A stretch of 64,000 bases of DNA from Pseudomonas hydrolytica (GCF_021495345.1 NZ_CP099397.1:4843001-4907000); one strand, 5' to 3'; numbered from the stretch's first letter, positions 45,593 to 56,325 are shown. Numbers and translations: made by a program. The notes: generated by a model not told the origin, from the sequence alone.

Positions 45593-46186
45593 TTACAGAC
45601 AGCCCTTGGTCGACGGCATCTGCCCGGCCATGCGCGGGTCCAGTTCCACCGCCATGCGCAGCGCACGGCCGAAGGCCTTGAACACGGTCTCGATCTGGTG
45701 GTGGGTGTTGTGCCCGCGCAGGTTGTCGATGTGCAGCGACACCAGCGCGTGGTTGACGAAGCCCTGGAAGAATTCCTGGAACAGGTCGACGTCGAAGTTG
45801 CCGACCACGGCGCGGGTGAACGGCACATGCATCTGCAGGCCGGGGCGACCGGAGAAGTCGATCACCACGCGCGACAGCGCTTCGTCCAGCGGTACGTAGG
45901 AATGGCCATAGCGGGTCATGCCCTTCTTGTCGCCGACGGCCTTGGCGAAGGCCTGGCCGAGAGTGATGCCGACGTCCTCGACGGTGTGGTGGTCGTCGAT
46001 ATGCAGATCGCCCTTGCACTCGATATCGAGGTCGATCAGGCCATGACGGGCGATCTGGTCGAGCATATGCTCGAGAAACGGCACGCCAATATCGAATTTG
46101 GCCTTGCCGGTGCCATCCAGGTTGATCGAGACCTTGACCTGGGTCTCCAAGGTGTTGCGCTCGACGAATGCCGTACGTTCGGCCAT
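45593..46186 (-). CDS. hisB: imidazoleglycerol-phosphate dehydratase (monofunctional)
   Basis: A 197-residue manganese enzyme, the sixth step of histidine synthesis. The two characteristic motifs are [31 protein letters not shown] (about 23-49) with [18 protein letters not shown], and [22 protein letters not shown] near 165-186. There is no HisN-like phosphatase domain, unlike the E. coli bifunctional protein. It is the first gene of the hisB-hisH-DUF2164-hisA-hisF set and divergent from the FAD oxidoreductase gene. Confidence 0.98.
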   Translation of the reverse strand: MAERTAFVERNTLETQVKVSINLDGTGKAKFDIGVPFLEHMLDQIARHGLIDLDIECKGDLHIDDHHTVEDVGITLGQAFAKAVGDKKGMTRYGHSYVPLDEALSRVVIDFSGRPGLQMHVPFTRAVVGNFDVDLFQEFFQGFVNHALVSLHIDNLRGHNTHHQIETVFKAFGRALRMAVELDPRMAGQMPSTKGCL

Positions 46187-46357
46187 CACCAGCTCCACGA
46201 ATTGCCAACGGAAAAAGGCCAGCATTATAGGCGCGCCGGGGCCGCAACGGCTACCGGCGATGGTCGGATGAAGCGCGCAGACCGACATACCCTTTCCCGA
46301 GAGCGCAACGTGGCTCTTGCTATGCTCCCGCCAACCAGCAAACACACCGATAGAGCC

Positions 46358-47449
46358 ATGCACGAAGTCGATACCCTGATCATTGGCGCCGGCGTCCTCG
46401 GCCTGGCCTGCGCCGCCCGCCTGGGCAAACCCGATACGCTGATTCTGGAGGCGGAAGGGTTGATCGGCAGTCACACCTCCAGCCGCAACTCCGAAGTCAT
46501 TCACGCCGGCCTCTATTACCCGCCCGGCTCGCTCAAGGCCGAGCTGTGCCTGGAGGGCCGCGAACGCCTGTACGCCTGGTGCAACCAGCACGGCGTGGCG
46601 CATCGGCGGATCGGCAAGCTACTGGTGGCGGTGCAGGAGAGCGAAATCGGCAAGCTCGAGGCGCTGGCCGGCAACGCCGAGGCCTGCGGCGTAACGGATC
46701 TGCAGCAGATCGACCAGCCACGCCTGCATGAGCTCGAACCGGCCCTGCGCGGCGTACGCGCCCTGCTCTCGCCGAGCACCGGCATCATCGACAGCCATGC
46801 CCATCTGCAGTCGCTGCTGGCGGTGGCGGAGAGCCGCGGCGCACAACTGGTGCTGCACAGCCGCGTCGAACGCCTGCAGCGCGACGGCGACACTTGGATC
46901 GCCAGCGGCCACAGTGCGGGCGAGGCCTTCTCCCTGCGCGCACAACGGGTGGTCAATGCCGGCGGCCCCTTCGCCCAGGGACTGGCCAGCACCATCGAAG
47001 GCCTGCCGCTGCCGCCGCTACATCTGTGCCAGGGTCGCTACTTCAGCTACAGCGGGCGTTCGCCGTTCTCCCGACTGATCTATCCGATGCCGGAGGCCAA
47101 TACGGCCGGCCTGGGCATCCATGCCACGCTCGATCTGGCCGGGCAACTGCGCTTCGGCCCGGACGTGCGCTGGCTGGAAACCCTCGACTACCAGGTCGAC
47201 GATAAGCTGCGCGCGCCCTTCGCCGCCGCCATCGCCCGCTACTTCCCGGCACTCGATGCGACCCGCCTGCAACCCGGCTATGCCGGCGTGCGCGCCAAGC
47301 TCAGCGGGCCCGGGGAACCGGCTGCCGACTTCCTGATCCAAACCCCTGCCGATCACCGCCTGCCCGGCCTGGTCAACCTGTTCGGCATCGAATCGCCAGG
47401 ACTCACCGCCAGTCTGGCCATCGCCGAGCGGGTCGCCAGGGCTCTGTAA
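46358..47449 (+). CDS. FAD-dependent oxidoreductase, L-2-hydroxyglutarate oxidase-like
   Basis: A 363-residue DAO-fold flavoprotein. The dinucleotide motif [16 protein letters not shown] is at 7-22. [20 protein letters not shown] is the LhgO/L2HGDH family signature, followed by [19 protein letters not shown] and a C-terminal [16 protein letters not shown]-2-hydroxyglutarate is the likely substrate class, but other 2-hydroxyacids are possible. Start 46358 gives a normal N-terminus; the frame is open far upstream but there overlaps hisB and hisH antisense. Confidence 0.85.
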   Translation: MHEVDTLIIGAGVLGLACAARLGKPDTLILEAEGLIGSHTSSRNSEVIHAGLYYPPGSLKAELCLEGRERLYAWCNQHGVAHRRIGKLLVAVQESEIGKLEALAGNAEACGVTDLQQIDQPRLHELEPALRGVRALLSPSTGIIDSHAHLQSLLAVAESRGAQLVLHSRVERLQRDGDTWIASGHSAGEAFSLRAQRVVNAGGPFAQGLASTIEGLPLPPLHLCQGRYFSYSGRSPFSRLIYPMPEANTAGLGIHATLDLAGQLRFGPDVRWLETLDYQVDDKLRAPFAAAIARYFPALDATRLQPGYAGVRAKLSGPGEPAADFLIQTPADHRLPGLVNLFGIESPGLTASLAIAERVARAL

Positions 47450-47530
47450 GGCTATACTCGGCGCCCATCAGAGACGGTCGCGCCCCCCTCGGCCGCCCGC
47501 AATTTTCGTTATCGAAACAAGGACTCGTCC

Positions 47531-49756
47531 ATGAAAGCGCTCGGCAAGATCCTGGGCCTCTTCCTTCTCGGCTTGCTGCTGATCGTAGTGGCGCTGCTGT
47601 TCGCTCTGACTCATCTGTTCGACCCCAACGACTACAAGGACGAGATCCGCCAGATCGCCCGCGACAAGGCCAACCTCGAGCTGCAGCTCAGGGGCGATAT
47701 CGGCTGGAGCCTGTTCCCCTGGCTGGGCCTGGAACTGACCGACGCCACCCTGGCCAGTGCCGACACCCCGGACAAGCCCTTCGCCGACCTGCGCATGATC
47801 GGCCTGTCGGTGCGCGTGATGCCGCTGCTGCGCAAGGAAGTGCAGATGAGCGACATCCGCGTCGACGGCCTCAACCTCAACCTGCAGCGCGACGACAAGG
47901 GCCGCGGCAACTGGGAAGGCGTCGGCCGCCCGGCCCAGGCCAGCGCCACGCAACCCGCGCCCAGCGAACCCGCACCGAGTGACGATGCGCCGCCGAGCCA
48001 GCCGAGCGAAAAGCCGGCCGGCCAGCCGGTCAAGCTGGATATCGACAGCCTGACCCTGAGCAACTCGCGCATCGACTACAGCGACGCGCAGAAGGGCCAG
48101 CAATTCACCCTGGAGAACATCGAGCTGAAAACCGGCGCCATCCGCGAAGGCGCCAGCATTCCGGTCAAGTTCAGCGCCTTCTTCGGCACCAACCAACCGG
48201 TGCTGCGCGCGCGCAGCGAGGTCGAAGGCCAGTTGCGCTTCGACCGCGTGCTCAAGCGCTACCAGTTCGAAGACCTCAAGCTGGCCGGCGAAGCCTCCGG
48301 TGAGCCGCTCAAGGGCAAGACCCTGAACTTCTCTGCCCAGGGCCAGCTGCTGGTCGACCTGGCCGCGAATATCGCCGAATGGAACGGCCTCAAGCTTTCC
48401 GCCAACCAGCTGCGCGCGCTCGGCGAGATCAAGGCGCGCGAACTGGACAAGGACGCCAAGCTTTCCGGCGGCCTGTCCATCGCCCCGCTCAACCTGCGCG
48501 AATTCCTCGAAGGCGTCGGCGTCGAACTGCCGCCCATGCAGGCCGCCAACAGCCTCAGCCAGTTCGAACTGGCCAGCCGCCTGAACGGCTCGAGCAAGGG
48601 CATGATGCTCGAGGAGCTCAACCTCAAGCTCGACGGCAGCACCTTCACCGGCAAGCTGGGCGTGACCGACTTCGCCAGGCAGGCGCTGCGCGCCGACCTC
48701 AAGGGCGACAAGCTCGACCTGAACCGCTATCTGCCGCCGAAAGCCCAGGACAGTGCCGGAGCCGCACGCAAGGCCGAGGTCAAGGAAAGCATCGCCGGCG
48801 CCGGCAAGGACGGCACCACCCCGCTGCCCAATGCCCCGACCCAGCAGGCCTGGAGCAGCGAGAAAGTGCTGCCGGTGGATCAGCTGCGCAAGCTCGATCT
48901 GCAACTGGCACTGAACCTGGGCCAGCTCAGCTATGAAAAGCACCAGTTCAGCGACATCAACCTCAAGGCCAACGGCCGCGGCGGCCTGATCACGGTGGAA
49001 GAGCTGCGCGGCAAGCTGCAGGGCGGCAGCTTCGTCAGCGGCGGGCGCATCGATGTGCGTCAGGCCGAGCCGATGCTGAGCCTGGAACAGCGCTTCAGCC
49101 GCATGCCGCTGGAGCCGCTGCTGAAGAAGGACGACCAACCCTCGCCGATCAAGGGCCAGCTCGACCTGGATGCCAAGTTCAACACCCGCGGCAACAGCCA
49201 GAAAGCCTGGGTCGAGGCGCTCAACGGCAACGCCAGCTTCGTCCTCAACGACGGCGTGCTGGTCGACGCCAACCTCGAGCAGCAGCTGTGCCGCGGCATC
49301 GCCACCCTCAATCGCAAGGCGCTGAGCAACCCGCCGAGCGGCAAGGACACCCCCTTCCGCGAGCTCAAGGGCAGCCTCAGCGTGCGCGACGGCGTTGCCC
49401 ACAACCCGGACCTCAAGGCCCAGGTGCCGGGCCTGGCGGTCAGCGGCAATGGCGATCTCGACCTGCGCGTGCTCGGTCTCGACTACAAGGTCGGCATCAC
49501 CCTGCAGGGCGACCAGCGCGAGATGCCGGACCCGGCCTGCCAGGTCAACGAGCGCTACGTCGGCATCGAATGGCCGCTGCGCTGCCGCGGTCCGCTGGAG
49601 CTGGGCGCCAAGGCCTGCCGCCTGGATCAGGACGGTCTCGGCAAGATCGCCGCACGCCTGGCCGGCAACAAGCTGACCGAGAAGCTGGAAGAGAAGCTCG
49701 GCGACAAGGTCAGCCCGGATCTGAAAGACGCACTCAAGGGCCTGTTCAATCGATGA
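47531..49756 (+). CDS. AsmA family protein
   Basis: A 741-residue envelope protein with an N-terminal membrane anchor ([22 protein letters not shown], about 9-30), followed by the AsmA signature [22 protein letters not shown] and a long repeated beta structure ending in the AsmA_2-like C-terminal domain. A Ser/Pro/Ala-rich linker lies at about 135-160. AsmA-like proteins form bridge-like grooves thought to carry phospholipid to the outer membrane. Its stop overlaps the mutY start (ATGA), so asmA-mutY-yggX form one unit. Confidence 0.9.
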   Translation: MKALGKILGLFLLGLLLIVVALLFALTHLFDPNDYKDEIRQIARDKANLELQLRGDIGWSLFPWLGLELTDATLASADTPDKPFADLRMIGLSVRVMPLLRKEVQMSDIRVDGLNLNLQRDDKGRGNWEGVGRPAQASATQPAPSEPAPSDDAPPSQPSEKPAGQPVKLDIDSLTLSNSRIDYSDAQKGQQFTLENIELKTGAIREGASIPVKFSAFFGTNQPVLRARSEVEGQLRFDRVLKRYQFEDLKLAGEASGEPLKGKTLNFSAQGQLLVDLAANIAEWNGLKLSANQLRALGEIKARELDKDAKLSGGLSIAPLNLREFLEGVGVELPPMQAANSLSQFELASRLNGSSKGMMLEELNLKLDGSTFTGKLGVTDFARQALRADLKGDKLDLNRYLPPKAQDSAGAARKAEVKESIAGAGKDGTTPLPNAPTQQAWSSEKVLPVDQLRKLDLQLALNLGQLSYEKHQFSDINLKANGRGGLITVEELRGKLQGGSFVSGGRIDVRQAEPMLSLEQRFSRMPLEPLLKKDDQPSPIKGQLDLDAKFNTRGNSQKAWVEALNGNASFVLNDGVLVDANLEQQLCRGIATLNRKALSNPPSGKDTPFRELKGSLSVRDGVAHNPDLKAQVPGLAVSGNGDLDLRVLGLDYKVGITLQGDQREMPDPACQVNERYVGIEWPLRCRGPLELGAKACRLDQDGLGKIAARLAGNKLTEKLEEKLGDKVSPDLKDALKGLFNR

Positions 49757-50820
49757 GTCCGGAGCAGTTCAACAGCGCCGTGCTGGCCTGGTACGACCAG
49801 CACGGGCGCAAGGATCTGCCCTGGCAGCAGAACATCACCCCGTATCGTGTCTGGGTTTCGGAAATCATGCTGCAGCAGACCCAGGTCAGCACCGTGCTCG
49901 GCTACTTCGACCGTTTTATGGCTGCATTGCCGACCGTGAAGGACCTGGCCGAAGCGCCCGAGGATGAAGTGCTGCACCTGTGGACCGGCCTGGGCTACTA
50001 CACCCGCGCGCGCAACCTGCAGAAGACCGCGCAAATCATCATGCGCGAGCACGGCGGCGAGTTCCCCCGCAGCGTCGAGGCGCTGGCCGAGCTGCCCGGC
50101 ATCGGCCGCTCCACCGCCGGCGCCATCGCCAGCCTGAGCATGGGCGTACGTGCGCCGATCCTCGACGGCAACGTCAAGCGCGTGCTGGCACGCTACGTGG
50201 CGCAAGAGGGCTATCCCGGCGAACCGAAGGTGGCCAAGCAGCTGTGGGACATCGCCGAGCGCCTCACGCCGCACGAACGGGTCGGCCACTACACCCAGGC
50301 GATGATGGACCTCGGCGCCACCCTCTGCACCCGCAGCAAACCCACCTGCCTGCTGTGCCCGGTGCGCAGCGGCTGCCAGGCGCACCTGCTCGGCCTGGAA
50401 ATCCGCTACCCGGTGTCCAAGCCGCGCAAGACGCTGCCGCAGAAGCGCACCCTGATGCCGCTGCTGGTCAACGCCGCCGGCGACATCCTGCTCTATCGCC
50501 GCCCCTCCACCGGGCTGTGGGGTGGGCTGTGGAGCCTGCCGGAACTGGACGACCTCGAGCAGCTCGCCGACCTCGGTCAGCAGCAACAGCTCGAGCTTGG
50601 CGAGCGCCAAGAGCTGGAAGGCCTGACCCACACCTTCAGCCACTTCCAGCTGGCCATCGAACCCTGGCTGGTGCGGGTGACCGAGCAGCCGAGCCGCGTG
50701 GCCGCGGGCGACTGGCTCTGGTATAACCTCGCCACCCCGCCGCGCCTGGGCCTCGCCGCCCCGGTGAAGAAGCTGCTCAAACGCGCGGCGCAAGCCATTA
50801 CCGCTGGAGAACCGACATGA
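49753..50820 (+). CDS. mutY: A/G-specific adenine DNA glycosylase
   Basis: This 355-residue enzyme removes adenine mispaired with 8-oxoguanine. Catalytic Glu37 ([12 protein letters not shown]) and Asp138 (ILDGNVKRV) occupy the E. coli positions, the helix-hairpin-helix is [12 protein letters not shown], and the iron-sulfur cysteines are Cys192, 199, 202 and 208. A C-terminal Nudix-like domain recognises 8-oxoG. It overlaps asmA by four bases at its start and yggX by four at its end. Confidence 0.98.
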   Translation: MSPEQFNSAVLAWYDQHGRKDLPWQQNITPYRVWVSEIMLQQTQVSTVLGYFDRFMAALPTVKDLAEAPEDEVLHLWTGLGYYTRARNLQKTAQIIMREHGGEFPRSVEALAELPGIGRSTAGAIASLSMGVRAPILDGNVKRVLARYVAQEGYPGEPKVAKQLWDIAERLTPHERVGHYTQAMMDLGATLCTRSKPTCLLCPVRSGCQAHLLGLEIRYPVSKPRKTLPQKRTLMPLLVNAAGDILLYRRPSTGLWGGLWSLPELDDLEQLADLGQQQQLELGERQELEGLTHTFSHFQLAIEPWLVRVTEQPSRVAAGDWLWYNLATPPRLGLAAPVKKLLKRAAQAITAGEPT

Positions 50821-51089
50821 CCCGCACCGTGCTGTGCCGCAAATACAAACAGGAACTGCCCGGCCTGGATCGCGCGCCCTACCCCGGCCCGAAAGGCGAG
50901 GACATCTTCGCCAACGTTTCCAGGCAGGCCTGGGACGAGTGGCAGAAGCACCAGACCATGCTGATCAACGAGCGTCGCCTGAACATGATGAACGCCGAGG
51001 ACCGCAAGTTCCTGCAGACCGAGATGGACAAGTTCCTCTCCGGCGAGGAATACGCCCAGGCCGAAGGCTACGTGCCGCCGAGCGAGTAA
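50817..51089 (+). CDS. yggX: Fe(II)-trafficking / oxidative damage protection protein
   Basis: A 90-residue YggX-family protein with Cys7 in [14 protein letters not shown], the [15 protein letters not shown] and [15 protein letters not shown] motifs and a basic helical end. It protects iron-sulfur clusters under oxidative stress. Its ATG overlaps the mutY stop (ATGA), the classic mutY-yggX operon of gammaproteobacteria. Confidence 0.97.
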   Translation: MTRTVLCRKYKQELPGLDRAPYPGPKGEDIFANVSRQAWDEWQKHQTMLINERRLNMMNAEDRKFLQTEMDKFLSGEEYAQAEGYVPPSE

Positions 51090-51092
51090 GAG

Positions 51093-51172
51093 GTAGGGTG
51101 CACGGCTTCAAGTAGGGTGCGCCATGCGCACCAGCCGTCGGCTCTCGATAGCAGTGCGCACGGCGCACCCTC
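51093..51172. repeat. cluster of GTAGGGTGCGC-type repeats before tRNA-Phe
   Basis: A half copy GTAGGGTGCACG (51093), a full copy GTAGGGTGCGCCATGCGCAC (51112-51131, then C) and an inverted copy GTGCGCACGGCGCACCC (51154-51170) lie together between yggX and the tRNA promoter. Confidence 0.85.
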
Positions 51173-51224
51173 CCCCTCACGAACCTAAGCGCCCGAAATA
51201 ATTAAATATTTTTCAAACCCGCGC

Positions 51225-51253
51225 TTGACACTGATCCCTCAAATCCGTCTAAT
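51225..51253 (+). promoter_or_regulatory. sigma-70 promoter of tRNA-Phe
   Basis: TTGACA (51225-51230) and TCTAAT (51248-51253) are 17 bases apart, 12 bases before the tRNA. An AT-rich tract (ATTAAATATTTTTCAAA) just upstream looks like an UP element. Confidence 0.85.
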
Positions 51254-51265
51254 AGCGCCCCGTTG

Positions 51266-51341
51266 GCCCAGGTAGCTCAGTTGGTAGAGCAGGGGATTGA
51301 AAATCCCCGTGTCGGCGGTTCGATTCCGTCCCTGGGCACCA
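51266..51341 (+). tRNA. tRNA-Phe(GAA)
   Basis: 76 bases with encoded CCA. The acceptor GCCCAGG pairs with CCTGGGC, the D arm is GTAGCTCAGTTGGTAGAGC-like, the anticodon stem/loop GGGGATTGAAAATCCCC has GAA at 51299-51301, and the T loop is GGTTCGATTCC. It is a single transcription unit with its own promoter and terminator. Confidence 0.98.
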
Positions 51342-51354
51342 TGAATAGCAAACG

Positions 51355-51385
51355 AAGAGCCTCAGCCATGCGCTGGGGCTTTTTG
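51355..51385 (+). terminator. terminator of tRNA-Phe
   Basis: AGCCTCAGC, CATGC loop, GCTGGGGCT followed by TTTT, 17 bases past the CCA end. Confidence 0.9.
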
Positions 51386-51588
51386 CTTTCCGCCTCCGGC
51401 AATTTGTCCGTGCCATTATTTCGCCTGCGCGACAAGCAACTGCAGCCAGGCGACACCCGCGACCCAGAGACCCTCTATCGCCCGGCAAACGGCTTGGCGG
51501 TCACGGAAACGCTATGCTAGCTTGGCCGCCAGCCAGGACGGCCCGCAGCACGCCGGAGCGCTTTCGAAGAAGAAGAGGATCACACCCC

Positions 51589-52362
51589 ATGGCCGAGGCG
51601 ACGCCCGCGCTGGAAATCCGCAACCTGCACAAACGCTACGGCGACCTCGAAGTGCTCAAGGGCATTTCCCTGACGGCCAAAGACGGCGACGTCATCTCCA
51701 TTCTCGGCTCTTCCGGCTCCGGCAAGTCCACCTTCCTGCGCTGCATCAACCTGCTGGAAAACCCGCATCAGGGGCAGATCTTCGTCGCCGGCGAGGAGCT
51801 CAAGCTCAGGGCCGCGAAGAACGGCGACCTGGTCGCCGCCGACAACAAGCAGATCAACCGCCTGCGCAGCGAAATCGGCTTCGTCTTCCAGAATTTCAAT
51901 CTGTGGCCGCACATGAGCGTGCTCGACAACATCATCGAGGCGCCGCGCCGCGTGCTCGGCCAGAGCAAGGCCGAAGCCATCGAGGTGGCCGAAGCGCTGC
52001 TGGCCAAGGTCGGCATCGCCGACAAGCGTCACGTCTACCCCAACCAGCTGTCCGGCGGCCAGCAGCAGCGTGCGGCCATCGCCCGTACCCTGGCCATGCA
52101 GCCGAAGGTGATCCTGTTCGACGAGCCCACCTCGGCGCTGGACCCGGAGATGGTACAAGAAGTGCTTAACGTGATCCGCGCGCTTGCCGATGAAGGTCGC
52201 ACCATGCTGCTGGTCACCCATGAAATGAGTTTTGCCCGCCAGGTGTCCAGCGAGGTGGTGTTCCTCCACCAGGGCCTGGTCGAGGAACAGGGGCCACCCG
52301 CCCAGGTGTTTGACAACCCGCAATCGGCACGCTGTAAACAATTCATGTCCAGCAATCGCTAA
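51589..52362 (+). CDS. polar amino acid ABC transporter, ATP-binding protein
   Basis: A 257-residue HisP/GlnQ-like ATPase: Walker A GSSGSGKST, Q-loop FVFQNFNLWPHMSV, signature LSGGQQQRAAIARTLA, Walker B VILFDEPTSALDPE and switch His in LVTHEMSFA. It drives the two permeases encoded downstream. The start at 51589 follows AAGAAGAGGA. First of a four-gene operon (ATPase, binding protein, two permeases) equivalent to PAO1 PA5152-PA5155. The histidine-type insert (AAKNGDLVAADNKQINR) suggests basic amino acids or histidine; the substrate is unproven. Confidence 0.93.
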   Translation: MAEATPALEIRNLHKRYGDLEVLKGISLTAKDGDVISILGSSGSGKSTFLRCINLLENPHQGQIFVAGEELKLRAAKNGDLVAADNKQINRLRSEIGFVFQNFNLWPHMSVLDNIIEAPRRVLGQSKAEAIEVAEALLAKVGIADKRHVYPNQLSGGQQQRAAIARTLAMQPKVILFDEPTSALDPEMVQEVLNVIRALADEGRTMLLVTHEMSFARQVSSEVVFLHQGLVEEQGPPAQVFDNPQSARCKQFMSSNR

Positions 52363-52377
52363 CACGGAGCAACATGC

Positions 52378-53130
52378 ATGCAGAACTATAAGAAGATCCT
52401 GCTGGCCGCGGCCGCTACCCTGGCTTTCGGCACCAGCGCTGTCGCCGCCGACAAACTCAAACTCGGCACCGAAGGCGCCTACCCGCCCTTCAACCTGATC
52501 GACGCCAGCGGCAAGGTCACCGGCTTCGACGTGGAAATCGGCCAGGCGCTGTGCGCCAAGATGCAGGCCGAATGCGAAGTGGTCACCTCCGACTGGGACG
52601 GCATCATCCCCGCCCTCAACGCCAAGAAGTTCGACTTCCTGATCGCCTCCATGTCGATCACCGAAGAGCGTCAGGCCGCGGTCGATTTCACCGAGCCCTA
52701 CTACACCAACAAGCTGCAGTTCATCGCGCCGAAGTCGGCCGAATTCAAGACCGATGAAGCCAGCCTCAAGGGCAAGGTGATCGGTGCGCAGCGCGCCACC
52801 ATCGCCGGCACCTGGCTGGAAGACAACCTGGGCAAGGTGGTCGACATCAAGCTGTACGACACCCAGGAAAACGCCTACCTCGATCTGGCCTCCGGCCGTC
52901 TCGACGGCGTGCTGGCCGACACCTTTGTCAACTGGGAATGGCTCAAGAGCGACGCCGGCAAGAACTTCGAGTTCAAGGGCGACCCGGTATTCGACAACGA
53001 CAAGATCGGCATCGCCGTACGCAAGGGCGACCCGCTGCGCGAGAAGCTGAACACCGCTCTGCAGGCCATCATCGAAGACGGCACCTACAAGCAGATCAAC
53101 GACAAGTACTTCCCGTTCAGCATCTACTGA
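52378..53130 (+). CDS. polar amino acid ABC transporter, periplasmic binding protein
   Basis: A 250-residue SBP_bac_3 protein. Signal peptide about 1-22 (LLAAAATLAFGTSAVA), then LGTEGAYPPFNLIDASGKVTGFD, the strong family signature, VTSDWDGIIPALNAKKFD and the SITEERQAAVDFTEPYY hinge. This is the HisJ/ArgT/LAO type that binds basic amino acids or histidine. It lies 15 bases after the ATPase gene and feeds the two permeases. Confidence 0.92.
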   Translation: MQNYKKILLAAAATLAFGTSAVAADKLKLGTEGAYPPFNLIDASGKVTGFDVEIGQALCAKMQAECEVVTSDWDGIIPALNAKKFDFLIASMSITEERQAAVDFTEPYYTNKLQFIAPKSAEFKTDEASLKGKVIGAQRATIAGTWLEDNLGKVVDIKLYDTQENAYLDLASGRLDGVLADTFVNWEWLKSDAGKNFEFKGDPVFDNDKIGIAVRKGDPLREKLNTALQAIIEDGTYKQINDKYFPFSIY

Positions 53131-53184
53131 TGACCTGAAGGCATTGCGCCGCCCACTCGGCGGCGCAGTCGCCCGAGCCCTCCG

Positions 53185-53880
53185 ATGATCTTCGAACTCC
53201 ACGGATTCGGCCCCGCCCTGGCGGCCGGCACCCTGATGACCATCAAACTGGCGCTTTCCGCGCTGGCGGTGGGTCTGGTGCTCGGTCTGCTCGGCGCGCT
53301 GGCCAAGACTTCGCCGTACAAGCCGCTGCAGTGGCTCGGCGGCAGCTATTCCACCATCGTGCGCGGCGTGCCCGAACTGCTCTGGGTGCTGCTGATCTAT
53401 TTCGGCACGGTCGGCCTGATGCGCAGCCTGGCCGACCTGCTCGGCGTCGCCAGCCTCGAGCTCTCCGCCTTCGCCGCGGGCACCATCGCCCTCGGCCTGT
53501 GCTTCGGCGCCTACGCCACCGAGGTGTTTCGCGGCGCCATCCTGGCCATCCCCAAGGGCCATCGCGAAGCCGGCATGGCCCTGGGCATGTCCAAGGGCCG
53601 CATCCTCTGGAAGCTGATCCTGCCGCAGATGTGGCGCATCGCCCTGCCCGGCCTGGGCAACCTGTTCATGATCCTGATGAAGGACACCGCGCTGGTCTCG
53701 GTGATCGGTCTGGAAGAGATCATGCGCCGCTCGCAAATCGCGGTGACCGCGAGCAAGGAGCCCTTCACCTTCTATATGGTTGCAGCCTTCATCTATCTGG
53801 GCCTGACCATCCTCGCCATGATCGGCCTGCATTTTCTCGAGAAGCGCGCCAGCCGCGGCTTCGTCCGGAGCGCGTCATGA
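53185..53880 (+). CDS. polar amino acid ABC transporter, permease (HisQ-like)
   Basis: A 231-residue inner-membrane permease with about five helices. VRGVPELLWVLLIYFG is the N-terminal HisQ-type motif, and EVFRGAILAIPKGHREAGMALGM is the EAA loop that docks to the ATPase. It overlaps the second permease start by four bases (ATGA at 53877). The 54-base gap before it is the largest inside the operon. Confidence 0.92.
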   Translation: MIFELHGFGPALAAGTLMTIKLALSALAVGLVLGLLGALAKTSPYKPLQWLGGSYSTIVRGVPELLWVLLIYFGTVGLMRSLADLLGVASLELSAFAAGTIALGLCFGAYATEVFRGAILAIPKGHREAGMALGMSKGRILWKLILPQMWRIALPGLGNLFMILMKDTALVSVIGLEEIMRRSQIAVTASKEPFTFYMVAAFIYLGLTILAMIGLHFLEKRASRGFVRSAS

Positions 53881-54647
53881 GAAAGAACGCCGCCATCATC
53901 GCCTGGCTCGCAGCGGGCCTGCTCATCGCACTGGCGCTCTGGACGAGCCTCTCGAGCCTGAACTGGGCGGTGATCATCAAATGGCTGCCGCGCCTGTCCC
54001 AGGGCGCGCTGCTGACCCTGGAGCTGGTGACCATCGCCGTCGTTGCCGGCCTGATCCTCGCCCTGCCCATGGGCATCGCCCGCGCCTCCCGGCACTGGTA
54101 CGTGCGCGCCCTGCCGTATGGCTACATCTTCTTCTTCCGCGGTACGCCGCTGCTGGTGCAGCTGTTTCTGGTCTACTACGGCCTGGCGCAGTTCGATGCC
54201 GTGCGCCAGGGGCCGCTGTGGCCCTATCTGCGCGACCCGTACTGGTGCGCGATCATCACCATGACCCTGCATACCGCCGCCTACATCGCCGAGATCCTGC
54301 GCGGCGCCATCCAGGCCGTGCCGCCCGGCGAGGTGGAAGCGGCGCGTGCCCTAGGCATGTCGCGCGCGCAGGCGATGCTCTACATCATCCTGCCGCGCGC
54401 CGCGCGCATCGGTCTGCCGGCCTACAGCAACGAAGTGATCCTGATGCTCAAGGCCAGCGCCCTGGCCAGCACCGTGACGCTGCTGGAGCTGACCGGCATG
54501 GCACGTACCATCATCGCGCGCACCTACCTGCCGGTGGAAATCTTCTTCGCCGCCGGCCTGTTCTACCTGGCCATCGCCTTCGTTCTGGTGCGTGCCTTCC
54601 GCCTGCTGGAACGCTGGCTGCGCGTCGACGCCTGCCAGGGCCGTTGA
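53877..54647 (+). CDS. polar amino acid ABC transporter, permease (HisM-like)
   Basis: A 256-residue permease partner: FFFRGTPLLVQLFLVYYG and the EAA loop EILRGAIQAVPPGEVEAARALGM are diagnostic. It forms the heterodimeric channel with the HisQ-like protein. It starts inside the previous gene's stop and is the last gene of the operon; the methyltransferase begins 51 bases later. Confidence 0.92.
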   Translation: MRKNAAIIAWLAAGLLIALALWTSLSSLNWAVIIKWLPRLSQGALLTLELVTIAVVAGLILALPMGIARASRHWYVRALPYGYIFFFRGTPLLVQLFLVYYGLAQFDAVRQGPLWPYLRDPYWCAIITMTLHTAAYIAEILRGAIQAVPPGEVEAARALGMSRAQAMLYIILPRAARIGLPAYSNEVILMLKASALASTVTLLELTGMARTIIARTYLPVEIFFAAGLFYLAIAFVLVRAFRLLERWLRVDACQGR

Positions 54648-54698
54648 TGCAAGCGGGCCGCCAGAATTGGCGGCCCGGCTCAAACCGGAAGCAGACAG

Positions 54699-55937
54699 AT
54701 GTCCGAGCCGATACTCACCAGCAACGACCTGCTCGCGCGCTTTCAGCTTCTGGATGCGTTTCTGCTTGAACACCAGACGCTGTGGCGTCCACGACCCTTC
54801 CATCACCTGCAATTGCCCTGGGAAAGCGAGCTGCCGGCGCTTGCCCGCTGGTTGCGTGGCCGCACGCTGGAGCAGGCCGAGGCCAGCCATGGCAGTCCCT
54901 GGGAACTGGACGCCCCCGCGCCCTTTCGCCAACTGGCCGAACAGGCACGGGCACTCGGTACCGTTGGCGAGCTGCCGATAACCGCGCTCGACGAGCGTCC
55001 GAGCGCCTTCGCCGTCGATGTGCCAGGACGCAAGCTGGAGCAGATTCAGGCCTTCGCCAATCACCTGCAATTCACCCAGGCACCTCGCCACTGGCTCGAC
55101 TGGTGCTCGGGCAAGGGCCATCTGGGACGCTGGCTGAGCCACGGCGGTCAGCAACTGACCTGCCTGGAATACGACCCGGCCCTGGTCGAATCGGGCCAAG
55201 CGATGAGCGCACGACTGCGACTGAACGCAGCGCACCTGCAGCAGGACGTGCTCGCGCCGGACTGCAGCGAACGCCTGCTCGCGGAGCACACGCCGGTAGC
55301 CCTGCACGCCTGTGGCGAGCTGCACGTGCGGCTGCTGCAGCTTGCCAGCCGCAAGGGCTGCGAGCAGCTGGCGGTCGCACCCTGTTGCTACAACCGTATC
55401 GCCGGCATGCATTACCAGCCGCTGTCGGACGCCGCCAAGGCATCACGCCTGATACTGTCACGCGATGATCTGGGCCTGCCACTGAGCGAAACCGTCACCG
55501 CCGGCGCCCGAGTGCGCCGCCAACGCGACCAGTCGATGGCCTGGCGCCTGGCCTTCGATCTGCTGCAGCGCCGCCTGCGCGGCATCGATCAGTACCTGCC
55601 AACGCCCTCGCTGAGCAGCGACTGGTTCAGCAAGCCCTTTGCCGCGTTCTGCCGAGACCTGGCGGCACTGCGCGAAGTGCCGCCGCCCGGCGATCAGGAC
55701 TGGGCGGCGCTGGAGGCAAGCGGTTGGCAACGGCTGGCTGCAGTGCGCAACCTCGAACTGCTGCGCAACCTGTTCCGTCGCCCCCTGGAGATCTGGCTGC
55801 TGCTCGACCGTGCGCTGTATCTGCACGAACGAGGCTATGAGATCCGGCTGGGAACCTTCTGCGATTACCGGCTCAGCCCGCGCAACCTGTTGCTGCTCGC
55901 AGAGCGCGACGAGGTTGCCCACAGAAGCTGTGGATAA
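54699..55937 (+). CDS. SAM-dependent methyltransferase (GSTCD/METTL25-like)
   Basis: A 412-residue protein. The SAM-binding motif I is HWLDWCSGKGHLGRWLS (about 131-147), with the acidic end of strand 2 in LTCLEYDPALVES, then QDVLAP and a CGELHVRLL segment followed by a Cys-rich APCCYN. This CxxG/PCCY pattern is that of the methyltransferase_32-like group. An N-terminal helical domain of about 120 residues precedes the catalytic part. The substrate is unknown; RNA or small molecules are possible. Confidence 0.8.
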   Translation: MSEPILTSNDLLARFQLLDAFLLEHQTLWRPRPFHHLQLPWESELPALARWLRGRTLEQAEASHGSPWELDAPAPFRQLAEQARALGTVGELPITALDERPSAFAVDVPGRKLEQIQAFANHLQFTQAPRHWLDWCSGKGHLGRWLSHGGQQLTCLEYDPALVESGQAMSARLRLNAAHLQQDVLAPDCSERLLAEHTPVALHACGELHVRLLQLASRKGCEQLAVAPCCYNRIAGMHYQPLSDAAKASRLILSRDDLGLPLSETVTAGARVRRQRDQSMAWRLAFDLLQRRLRGIDQYLPTPSLSSDWFSKPFAAFCRDLAALREVPPPGDQDWAALEASGWQRLAAVRNLELLRNLFRRPLEIWLLLDRALYLHERGYEIRLGTFCDYRLSPRNLLLLAERDEVAHRSCG

Positions 55938-56165
55938 CTCTGTTGATGTTTTTTGGGCAAGTGCCTCAGACGCCCTGCCCGATTACCTCGCCGACAACTG
56001 ATTATTTTTCAACCAACCGCCTAAGGCCTTGAAAAACAACAAGTTGCGCCTTCTTGTGAGGAGTAGCCCCAAAACAGGGCGGGGCTATCCGGCTCGCCTT
56101 CTCTTTGTGCATAAGCCCACGACTGCTGATAGCCAAGCCTGGGAGAAACGTCTGACACGGCCCGC

Positions 56166-56193
56166 TTTACTCAGGCCGATGAATGGATATAAT
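56166..56193 (+). promoter_or_regulatory. promoter of tRNA-Thr
   Basis: A consensus -10 TATAAT (56188-56193) with a weak -35 TTTACT (56166-56171), 16 bases apart, 14 bases before the tRNA. The rest of the 270-base gap from 55938 shows no gene. Confidence 0.75.
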
Positions 56194-56207
56194 GGCGGCC
56201 CTTCCGT

Positions 56208-56283
<76 letters not shown>

Positions 56284-56288
56284 TCTTT

Positions 56289-56316
56289 CAAAGCCCCGCT
56301 CACGCGGGGCTTTTTC
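56289..56316 (+). terminator. terminator of tRNA-Thr
   Basis: AAAGCCCCGC, TCAC loop, GCGGGGCTTTTT just past the CCA end. Confidence 0.92.
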
Positions 56317-56325
56317 TTTTCTGCG

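Noticed and set aside
45002..46357. A long upstream extension of the FAD oxidoreductase frame
   Set aside because: It overlaps hisH and hisB antisense. Homology begins only at [12 protein letters not shown] (46358).
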